In this document: positions 38,117 to 47,197 of the stretch, in pieces
Layout: each line of letters opens with the position of its first letter
How positions within the stretch are numbered: position 1 is the first letter of the stretch
Origin: Candolleomyces eurysporus
Lineage: Eukaryota; Basidiomycota; Agaricomycetes; Agaricales; Psathyrellaceae
DNA length: 64,000 nucleotides
Reading direction: 5' to 3'
NCBI GenBank assembly: GCA_027579435.1
Contig: JANBPK010000752.1
Span: 113,329 to 177,328, forward strand
Made by a program: the position numbers and the translations under genes
The notes under the pieces: model-generated
What the model was told of the DNA's origin: nothing
Seen by the model: only the letters and a program-made list of their open reading frames with translations
Databases searched by the model: none

Positions 38117-38793
38117 TTTTCTGTCTTTGGACCTCGTGGAACCAGGAATGTTAGCTTCGAGTACTTCCCTGCGTCCAACGCCGGTCCAACGTCAAGAAAG
38201 GACATACATTGAGATGGTTATCAACTTTGGTCTTGGGATGACCGGCGTTTTGAATGGCCTGTCTACGTAGAGACTGAAATGGTGGCTGGCGGTGGACGAG
38301 CGCATTCAAGAAGAGAATTATTTGGGAATTATAAGGGTTCTCGATCACAAACTATGGGAAGCTCTTTCCCCAAGTGTTACAACGGCGTTATGAGCTTCCG
38401 GGCAAGTCCCTCCTCTTGCCTGTTCAGATGTACCGCCATACCAAGTTTTCACCCTCCTGAGCGACTTATTGCGTGAGAATTCTCAATATACCCCGCTGCC
38501 TTATCGTTCGGCGTAAAAAGCTCCATCCTTTTCAACTTCCTCAGCCCCGGGAACGCATCCTCCGTTTACGCAATTCCGTCATCTAGCATCTATTGGGTGT
38601 TATGCTGGAGTCCATTGATGCAACACTAAAACCAAGATCATCTTGGTATACAAAAAATCGGAAGAAGCGAAAGAGGAGGTCCGGGGTTCCTCAACTGCGC
38701 GCGACAGTCCGTGTTAACCGCACCAGGTAGTGTTAGCTGTACCTGAATCGTCTCGTCAGCCCAAGCCACATGTGAAACGGACGAAAACTAGCC
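38117..38793. other. intergenic, no gene seen
   Basis: Flank between the helical-protein gene and the mobile-element territory. Only short frames are present. Confidence 0.4.
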
Positions 38794-39529
38794 TTACCTC
38801 AATTTCGCCAGCCTCGACTCAGCCCGACTGGCAGTCTCATCTACAGGCTTAACCTGTGGAGGAGGTGGAGACGACAACACGGTTATCATGTCGTCCTCGT
38901 CACTCAAATCGTCAATCACGATCGGAGCCGTTGTCAAACTTTTCACCTTCAATTTTCTTCGTTGGAAGGTCACAGAAGTTGATGGTCCTACAAGTCGAGT
39001 TTTCCGGGTGGGCACAAAAGGCAACTTCTGCCGCTTGCCTTCAAGTTGGTTAAGTGAATGCAGTCCAGCAGGCGTCACGTTCGTATTGCTCCTCTTCAAG
39101 TTGACCGGTGGTAACGATAGCTTCTCCTTTCCTTTTGCCTTGGGAGAAGAGCCCGTGGTCTTTGTCCCCACCGTTGACGGTGTATTCTTACTCTGAGACG
39201 CGGTCAATGCCCACCTCCTTCCACCCCCACACAACGGCACTGGCCCTTTCCTGGGCCGCCCGAGCAGCCATCTCTTCTTCGTCATACAAATCATACTCAT
39301 CCACGTCGATGATTATTGGCGCAGATTGTTCCTGTCGTGCGCTCGCAGGTGTAACAGTAGGTGAGGGGCTTGGTGGGGACGCGGATTCGCTGCCACCACT
39401 ACCGCTGCTTGCTTCCGGACCAAGTGCAGTCAAAGTGCTCGCGCCGTTTCCGACAATGCTACCTGTGTCTCCAAACTCTGGACCTCCGAAAGGATCAAAG
39501 AGGTCTGGATCAATGTATATAGGTGGCAC
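38794..39529 (-). CDS. low-complexity nuclear-type protein next to the Plavaka element
   Basis: The frame opens MPPIYIDPDLFDPFGGPEFG, passes a Ser/Pro/Ala-rich region and an acidic block (DVDEYDLYDEEEMAARAAQE). It then changes phase near 39220-39200 into a Lys/Arg-rich part (SPKAKGKEKLSLPPVNLKRS, FQRRKLKVKSLTTAPIVIDD) and ends TASRAESRLAKLR. The phase change falls at a run of five G, or could be a 22-base intron, which would be too short to be normal. Both halves contain the unusual hydrophobic-acidic motif APIIIDVD / APIVIDDLSD, resembling SUMO-interacting motifs. It lies just beyond the transposase stop and may be element cargo. Function unknown. Confidence 0.4.
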
Positions 39530-39589
39530 AATTGCTGCTGCTTTTGGCTTGACGGCGGGATGGACGAAGAACTTTCACTATGGAACCTC

Positions 39590-39780
39590 AAACCGGGGGA
39601 AGCCCCTGGGTGACCCCTGGGTACCCCCGGGTATACCTGGATTGTCCAGAAGAATTCACCGGTCCCTGGAAAACCCGGGGGTACGCATATCCAGGGGTTT
39701 TTTCCGATGCTGGGATGCGCCCTGGATCGCCCGGGGAAACTCAGATGCCTGGATTATCCAGGCTTATTCGATGTGAAATC
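39590..39780. repeat. GC-rich inverted repeat cluster, possible Plavaka terminal or subterminal region
   Basis: CCCCTGG and CCAGG words are packed here in both orientations. CCCCTGGGTACCCCCGGGTA (near 39626-39645) is repeated inverted, with a small insert, at about 39677-39702. A palindrome CCTGGATTATCCAGG lies near 39760-39775. The cluster sits just beyond the 3' end of the transposase gene. Subterminal repeats of this kind bind CACTA-type transposases; that role here is inference. Confidence 0.5.
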
Positions 39781-39843
39781 CAGGGAACGAATTTTATTAG
39801 CGTATTACAGTAGGAATAGGGGTGTATACAATCTGGAACTGTG

Positions 39844-42800
39844 CTAAATATCGGAATCTTCGTCCTCTGCAAATAATGTCTGTGTGAGTGCCCCGTTACG
39901 ATCAAAGACCGCCCATTTATTTCCCCAGCGCACCCTTCCAACGAGTGCCTTGACAGTGGTGATGTCGACAACCTCGGCGCTCTTGGTCTTGGAATAGAAG
40001 TAGATGTCGAGCCCCGAGGAGTGCTGAACAGGTTTATCACACTCCTCGATGACGGCGAGCGCTATGGACATTCCGTTGTTGATATTCAATGTCGGTGTCG
40101 GTGGGACTTTGAGAAGAAAGATATGCGTTAGGCGGCCGAATTGAAGCTTGAGGCGAAGTTGCGTGGGTCCATGATGTGACCGTCCTCTTTCATCAACGAG
40201 AGGCTCGTACTGTAGGATTATATGAGCTAATGATGTCGAGACTGAGATGGCCAACATACTCGAATAAAGGTAGCATCTCTTCTATCATCGCTGTCAAGAT
40301 TCACTAGCTCGGATGCGAGCATTGTATCACCACCCTCTAACCGACGAAGACGGCCCCATGACTCAATTGCAAATGTTGATAGTAGCTGCTTCATAGTGCG
40401 AACTGGGATGAGATCTTGACTTGCAGCAGTGTCGACAGGGCTAAACCGTGTGACAAGTGCTGCTGCTATCTTCGTTAAGAGTGAATCCGGGATGGTCGGG
40501 TTCGCTTTTCTTGGAGAAACAAGCACATATTGACTGTCTGTAGATAAAATTGAGCAGCTGATAGATCCGAGTCTTGCAGACCCAATGAAAGAGAAAATAC
40601 GTACAAGAGACATCAGGTATTTGATAATCCCAGTTCACAGTTCGGCCCGCTTTTCGAGTTAGCGACAGCGCATCATGGAGGTTGTAGCGATTCTTGATTT
40701 GCGTCATCTGAGCATGCGCAAGAACTTGGTTATCAAGATTTGAAAAGGGAAAGCGACGGCTGCGTATAAAGCGTGCTAATCTCCCACAGAATCTTTCCAT
40801 TGGGAAAGCCCAGTAAACCCACACGGGGCCAAGGAAAAGGATCCCATCAGCAATGTGCAAGAGCGCGTGAATGGTCACCGGGCAGGCAGAAAGGCGGTCG
40901 GTCTCAAACTTGTAATAGATCCTTCAAACCGCAGATAATATTGATGTATCAGTCACAGATGCAGGAGAGACAAGAACGTACTTGCTCACCTTTCGTATTC
41001 CTTTACCCACTGAATGAAACCCTCCCGAATGTGCATAAGATCATCTGCATCAATCGTAAATTGCAAGCATTTGTTGATGAGCCTGACGAGCTCAACGAAA
41101 TGCTGATACACAGTCCGGTTGACAAACACCTTCTGAAGGAAAACAGGGCCGAGGTACTGGAACCAGAATGAGTACATGTCCGCTGTGAGTTTGACCCCGT
41201 CCTCAGTCAAGTTGGGAACAGATGGACCGTACGATGCTGGTGTGGTTTTTCCAGAGGTAGCCGTCGCTTCTCCAATGGCACTCCAGACCGTTTTGTCGAT
41301 GGAATATGGTTCACCGTCATGGTGCAGATCCTTGTAAGCTCCGCACCAGAAGCTGATGAGATTCTTGATGACATTCTCGTATAGTAGGTGCATAAAATCG
41401 AAAGGGAATGACATCGGGNAAAAAAAGCGAGGGAAGTAATGACAGAANGGGGGACTCCCTTTACTCCTGAGGCTCGAGCTCGCTGTTCGGATTGGGCAGC
41501 ATTTAGAGCCAACTAGGAATAGATGCCATCCTAGATAAACTCCTCATGGCTCCGGAGGGGTAGGTTTGAAGGGTCATACGATTGAGGATGGTCGGGTGGA
41601 ACAGGAAGGGAGCGGGGTGACACGAGGGGGGCATAATAGGTAGTGCCTCCGGGCTTCAGGATACCACGTATCTTGCACATACGACATGGGTAGATGCCGT
41701 TGTGACCTTTCATGAGAAGTATCATCGACACCGCAGGCATGTCTCCACCACCCAGAATAGGGTAAGCCTTCAGCGAGAAGAAACGGTCATAGACCTTGTG
41801 AAAGGTTTTGACACCCAGCGCGAGCTCCAAGAGCTCGAAAACAAATGGCCAGAGGAATGAATCCATGTCTTTGGGNTTTTTTGGGACCAGGTATAACGCC
41901 AACACAGATTAGGTGCTCGTGATGAAAGCGGATGTCGGGAGGGAGATTGTAATTATAGACGAGGAGCGGCCAACATGTCTGCTTTCGATTCTTGAAAGGT
42001 GCAAAACCATCGGTTGCGAACCCAAGAGCGATGTCAGTTTCGTCCTGGAAAAATGTATAATCCTGTTCAACGTCACCAACTATGACTTTGGTTTCTCGCA
42101 GGCTCTTGTAGATCTCGCCGTCAAAAACATCTTCAAAAACGCCATCCTGGGACTGTCGTTGATGCCGGTATGCCATCTTTTCTATCATCTCGGGACTCTG
42201 GTAGAGTGCAGAAAGACGAGGGATGAGCGGAACGTAGTTGAACCGTTTTCGAGGTTTTCCAGAAGGGTTAAGACGGGGCTCGCCACAGAATCGGCAGCTC
42301 TGGAGTTCTGCGTTTGGGCCCACATAGCAGAGACACGAGTTGATGCATGAATCAAAGGGTTGAGGTTGGAATTGGGCGAGATGCTCTACGCGCTTTCGTG
42401 TGACCTTTAGACTGGCAATATGATGCTTTGGGAATGCTTGTGGAAGGTGGGCGAATGTTGCATCCGAAAGGTTATCAACGAGCTTCAAATTGTATGCTCG
42501 CAGCATGTCCATGTCTCCCTCATCAATCTCAGCAGCTAGAAAAATAAATCAGCGCTGTTGAATACTTTAAAACTAGTCGATACGCACTGAAGTCAGCAAT
42601 CAACCTCTCCATCTCTTCCTCCATCTCCTCCGAAAGCAAATCCATGTTCAGGTGATATTCATCCTCTCGAGAATAATCGAAAAATCCTTCTTCTTCAGAG
42701 CCATAAGGTCTTGCAACATCACGATTCTCTTCTTCATCCACGTCTTCAATGGTGGTACGCTGGCATGCTGTTGTCTGAGTCCATCCATCAAGAATGTCAT

Positions 42801-43209
42801 TTACGACACCCTTTGAGTTGGCCATATCAGACAAAGCATTGGGAGTAGGACCAGGAGAAGGAGAAGGAGAGGCCGCCCAAGTCATGCGAGGGCTTGGAGC
42901 TGTGGGAGGGCTTGGGGGATTTTCGACTGCTAGAGCCACGTTGTCCACAGGGTCTGAAAGCAGCCGCAACGATGTGGTAAAGAGAATAGGCTCCATAAGT
43001 GTATTGAGATGAGATAGGATATGTTGTAGAGAATGAGTTTCCTGGAGAGACTGGCCATCTTTGAAAACTTTCAGGTTCTTCGGTGCTTTCTTCAGGTGAT
43101 TGGATTCGGTTCGAGTGCAAATGTCACGGTGAACGAACGAGCCACAGTTACACCGGCAAGGGTAGGGTTCTGGCTGGTTCGAAGGTTTCGGTGCACAGAC
43201 TTTAGGCAT
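39844..43209 (-). mobile_element. Plavaka-type (CACTA-like) transposase gene
   Basis: The N-terminus has a zinc-binding cluster PYPCRCNCGSFVHRDICTRT, then a Pro/Ser-rich linker and an acidic block. The core reads FDSCINSCLCYVGPNAELQS, LNPSGKPRKRFNYVPLIPRL, DETDIALGFATDGFAPFKNR, LPPDIRFHHEHLICVGVIPG and ISMILLMKGHNGIYPCRMCK-like segments. Then come FDFMHLLYENVIKNLISFWC, VFVNRTVYQHFVELVRLINK, HALLHIADGILFLGPVWVYW and MERFCGRLARFIRSRRFPFS. This order is that of basidiomycete Plavaka transposases, an RNase-H-fold DDE group. The catalytic acids probably include the Asp of ALGFATDGF and that of PFDFMH. Ns at 41419, 41448 and 41876 break the printed frame, but each sits against a homopolymer, so the gene may be intact. 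A beta-rich C-terminal part ends FAEDEDSDI. It presumably excises and inserts the element. Confidence 0.8.
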
Positions 43210-43454
43210 AGTGGTGGAAATATGTTGTTAATAACAGTAGATTGTGGTGAACGGTAGTCGAAGAGATGAGACGGCCAACCAAGGCTGACCATGGTCCAAG
43301 TTCTCACGGTTGCACGCCTGTCTGTGACCAACCATCTATGGCTGTCGACCATCGCTGCACCGTCCTCTCCAGTCCTGAATCTCACCACAATTTATTTTTT
43401 ATTATGAAACGAAATCTTCTATACACCAAAGGTATCAAGCTAAGTCCAATTCTT

Positions 43455-44132
43455 CTAACAGCGACCTTTGTGAACCAAGGTGCGCCGCAGGGCGACTAAT
43501 TTGTCGTATTTAGCGTGCAGAATTTGTATGGTAGCCCAGATTTCTTCAAGCTCTATGTCCAGACGCATGACCTCAGGGCTGTGATTTTCAACGAGAGCTA
43601 TTGCTTCTGTGTTGTGGGCTTGGTCGCTCAAGTTCGTACTGGCTGATGACAAGGTGAAAGATGCGGGTCGTTTGAGCCTCTTGGGTGGTTTTGGAGGGGA
43701 TACAGAAGGGCCTGGGCTTATGCTAGCGTCTCCCAACCCATCTTCTTGCTTCCGCTTTGCCCGCTTCAATTTGAATGGACGAACAACAGGCAGTGCCGAA
43801 TCAACGAGCCCATCTTCCTGCTTCCGCTTTGCCCGCTTCAATTTGAATGGACGAACGACAGGCGGTGCCGAATCAACGAGAGGAAACATGCTGGGCTCTT
43901 GAAATCTTGCCAGATCCGCTTCGCGCAGGTTGGAAGTTTCTGTGTTGTGGTATTCCTGCTTCTGCTTTGCTCGCTTCAATTTGAATAGACGAATGATGGG
44001 CGGTTCCGAATCAACAACAGGAGGTATACTGGGCTCTTGAAATCTCACTGGAGGCGAATCCAACTCCACTTCAAGTGGGTCGGATGTTGAGCAAATACGA
44101 GGCGATTGCTGGCCACTATCCATCGCAGACAT
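43455..44132 (-). CDS. basic/low-complexity protein with internal 24-residue repeats
   Basis: Starting at MSAMDSGQQSPRICSTSDPL, the protein contains repeated blocks of the form VDSAPPVVRPFKLKRAKRKQ: two nearly identical and two diverged. A PKPPKRLKRPASFTLSSAST segment and a C-terminal helical part (MRLDIELEEIWATIQILHAK) follow. The repeat units end in a strongly basic KLKRAKRKQE, like nuclear-localisation signals. A longer in-frame start at 44219 is possible. It is adjacent to the Plavaka gene and divergent from the gene at 44323. No family was recognised; it may be element cargo. Confidence 0.45.
   Translation of the reverse strand: MSAMDSGQQSPRICSTSDPLEVELDSPPVRFQEPSIPPVVDSEPPIIRLFKLKRAKQKQEYHNTETSNLREADLARFQEPSMFPLVDSAPPVVRPFKLKRAKRKQEDGLVDSALPVVRPFKLKRAKRKQEDGLGDASISPGPSVSPPKPPKRLKRPASFTLSSASTNLSDQAHNTEAIALVENHSPEVMRLDIELEEIWATIQILHAKYDKLVALRRTLVHKGRC
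43738..43881. repeat. tandem 72-base repeat (two near-identical copies, diverged copy at about 43947-44013)
   Basis: The unit beginning CCATCTTC at 43738 recurs exactly 72 bases later at 43810 with only a few substitutions. 72 bases equals 24 codons, so the coding frame is kept. A more diverged copy follows near 43950. Confidence 0.85.
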
Positions 44133-44322
44133 GTTGCAAAGGTGAGTGCGTACAGTATGAGAGCACGAATTACCTGTATGACGCAAACATGCGATTGCTC
44201 TATTTTTAGGCAGCCTCAAATCCCTTCAAGCACACGCAGCTCTCCTTCGATTGTCCGCCGCCAACCACCTTCTAGTATTCAATGTCCTCCATCTATCCAC
44301 CGCTCACCTTATCCTTTCATCT

Positions 44323-45597
44323 ATGGCTTCACAATCATCAAAATCAACCAAACGGAACCTCAGCTCAAACAAAGGGAAATCCACCGCAAAACCGAAGCCT
44401 GCCAGCCCCGCCGATGTTTCTGCCAACAACGACACCGCTATCAAGNAAAAAATTGAATGGCTTGCTACAAAAGAGCAATGGCGAGCATTTATTCCAGTCT
44501 ATATTACCTATTGCTAACATTTTATTGTAGAGTCTGCAAGCAGCAGCAGCCGTGCCACCACTTCGAAGTCTTCCAATCAATCCTCCCCACCTGGCAATTC
44601 CTCAACCCCGCCCTCAACCCCGCCAAGCTCAACTCCGCCAAGCTCGACAGGAGCAGGCTCAGGCTCTGCTGCCAATCGCGATGAGCTGCAGGAGCTCAGA
44701 GATCGCCTCGCTCAGCTAGAGGCAATGCAGACGTCCTCTGGTCCATCCTCTGGAAGTGATAGCACCAGTAAGTGGCGAAATTTTGTCAGAATATATACTG
44801 ACTATGGATGCATGTGTAGGCAATGCTCGTGGTGCAGCAAGACCCCGTGGTGAGGCTGGGCGCTCGGGCGATGGAAATAAACCAGGGTTCAGCACCAGGG
44901 ATGCAATGAATGAAGTCACCCCCATTTCTGATGACCTATGGAGGGAACTTCATGTACGCCTTTATTTCTCATCACATTTTTTATCTGACAGTCACCTCGT
45001 TTGTCAGCGAATAACTCGAGAAGGCCTCTCAAAGTTCGACTTCGATGTTTCGACCACGTACCGAAATCAAGAACCTCGCAAATGCTCTGCAATCCGGGCA
45101 CACGTAAGAGTTTTCATTCTATCTTGATCAGTAGCTAACAGTTGTGGGCCTCACAGATTGCCGTCCACTTTCCCAACCTGTTCAACCGTGGACTGTTCCT
45201 TCGAAATTGGCCTCTCCATGAACTCGCTATGTTGATTTTCAACAACAAGCGCAAGGACTTCAAGAGCAGGCAGAGCGGCAGGCGCAAGAAGCGGTCCAAA
45301 AAGAGCCAGGGAAAGCAGAAGGCGAGGGATGAATTGTCTGACGATGAATCCGACCCCGAAGTTAACCCTTCTCTCAACGGTGAAGAATCTGAGTCAAACG
45401 GGACTCCCTCCCCCGGTCTTATTGTCCCTTCCAGCGATAATGACAATGAGCGTGTTGGCGGTGGTGACATCGATCCTGAGGAGGAAGAATTTAGTGGTGG
45501 CAAGGAGGGCGAGGTTGGTGGCGAGGAGGGCACATATGGCAGTCACATACACCTGTACTTTACGCACCAGCCCATATTGCTTAAGTCCTGTGTTTAA
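44323..45597 (+). CDS. charged, partly coiled-coil protein, possible transposon cargo
   Basis: From ATG 44323 the first exon encodes a Lys/Ser-rich stretch (an N at 44446 leaves its end phase uncertain). The next exon is Ser/Pro-rich and then ANRDELQELRDRLAQLEAMQ, a short coiled coil. Further exons give GDGNKPGFSTRDAMNEVTPI, RITREGLSKFDFDVSTTYRN and AVHFPNLFNRGLFLRNWPLH, then a Lys/Arg-rich linker and a very acidic tail (DELSDDESDPEVN, DPEEEEFSGG) ending LLKSCV. Introns at about 44768-44819, 44955-45008 and 45103-45156 are GT-AG and in phase. No domain was recognised; charge pattern suggests a nuclear or DNA-associated protein. Confidence 0.5.
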
Positions 45598-45599
45598 CG

Positions 45600-46330
45600 G
45601 TCTAGCCCCAGGGGCTGCATTAAACAAGGTCCCTTTGTATTACACAGCGGCTGCCGGGGTTGTCTGGTGTGTAACTGACAGACAGGCCCCGGGGGTTTTC
45701 TGAGGTAGGCGGCTGCCACTGCCCGATTTCCCGGTAGTATCAAAGAAGCGGCCTCCGACCAGAAAGGGGTGGTGTAGACCGTCAGGCTGCAGTTTCTTTG
45801 ACATTCATACAGAGCAGCCGCATTTTTTTTGCAATACAAACACTGGTGGTGTAAACAAAGAGGCCCTGGAGGCTGGTAGCCCTGAATAAGCAGCTCGGTA
45901 GACACCCAGGCCGCCGATGTTGCAAGTTTTGAGGGTCAAGTACATGCAGCGGCCGGTGTTTTCACCAAAGCGATGGTTCATTTGACGTGGCAGCTGCACG
46001 CAAAAAGAAAGCAAAAAGACACAGCAGCCGCTTGCGCAACACATGAAGGGTGGATTAGACGACGCGGCTGCAGTCGTGATCATTTGCGCGACCTAGTAGA
46101 CAGTGCGGCTGCTGCTTTTATGACAAAGTTCATAGGCAGTCTCAACAGTGCGGCCACGGATCGGCCAAGAGAATTATATGGCCGTCTTAACAATGCGGCT
46201 GCAATGAAAACTACCAGATTGGTAGGCCATCTAGACGCTGCAGCTGCTGCATGTGCAATTGAACTCGTGTTGTCTAAACAATGGGGCTGCTGATCGGCAG
46301 CCAAATTGGTAGTGTGGCTGCTAGTTGCAC
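45600..46330. repeat. degenerate repeat array centred on GCGGCTGC
   Basis: GCGGCTGC, GCAGCCGC and close variants recur about every 50 bases. The best-kept units are between 46090 and 46280 and can be read as (L/I)xGxLxxAAA blocks of about 16-18 residues. No start codon or splice context supports a gene, so it is annotated as a repeat. Confidence 0.6.
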
Positions 46331-46604
46331 CCTCGACTGGTTTATATTGTGTTGCTGCTGATAGTACCATTCATGATAATTTTGAATGTTGCCGAGCTTT
46401 TTAATACTTCTCAATCCATTTTGTCCACCGGGGTTTCTCAGGCCGGGGTTCCTCAAACTCATGTTACTCGGTACCATGACTAAAATTTGATTGTCTTTAC
46501 TGCCGGGCTTAAATACGTCGAGGGATTATTGCCTCGGTGGGTGTGTATTCTATGGTATCTATCATACCAAATGATTTAGATCTAGCTCGTCAATGAAATA
46601 ACCC

Positions 46605-46970
46605 ACCGATGTTCTCCCATCTACCGATGTTCCACAACCCTCACTATTGCCAAGGCATGTTGGTTTCAAGTATCATGCCAAATGTTTGTAGCTCTATGAT
46701 GTCCTACCGGTCTTACCTCCAGCGGTTCTACACTATCACCCTTAGTAATTTGGTTCAAATAAGCCACCGATGTTCCACAATCCAATATCTTACCACCGGT
46801 GTTCTACACTATCGCCTGTGGTAGTTTGGTTCAAGCCACCGATGTTCCACAATCCTCACTTGTCAAGGCATGTTAATTCCATGTATTCCATGTATCACTC
46901 TAGCTCTAATGGCCTATCCGTTTCATACCCGCCACCGGCTTTTGACACTATCGCTGAAGCACGCCAACTC
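46605..46970. repeat. three imperfect direct repeats beginning CCACCGATGTTCCACAA
   Basis: Units start near 46620, 46764 and 46836, each opening with CCACCGATGTTCCACAA. They share CACTATCGCC, TAGTTTGGTTCAA and CAAGGCATGTT blocks, with internal deletions. Each carries one or two copies of the RCCGRKGTT motif seen across the next 9 kb. Confidence 0.75.
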
Positions 46971-47197
46971 CGTTGAATATTCCGCTCATCCATGATCAAC
47001 TGCCATGCACCTACCGGCCTCCGCCGTCTTACCATTCATCATTGCTGCACTTTGCAGGAATATCGGCTTATTCCATAGTTGAAAGNAAAAAAAACTTGCN
47101 AAAAAATTAGAGAATGTGCNAAAAAAGTATACATCTGAAAGGTGGCTACCGAAGAAAGTCCAAAAGGCGTGGAGGGAAGGGGAGGGTTGACGAAAGC

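Noticed and set aside
39200..39222. 22-base intron in the low-complexity gene next to Plavaka
   Set aside because: It has GT-AG ends and correct phase but is below any normal fungal intron length; a homopolymer miscall at five G is simpler.
46080..46370. Minus-strand Ala-rich open frame over the GCGGCTGC array
   Set aside because: The frame is a by-product of GC-rich repeats; no start context or exon structure.
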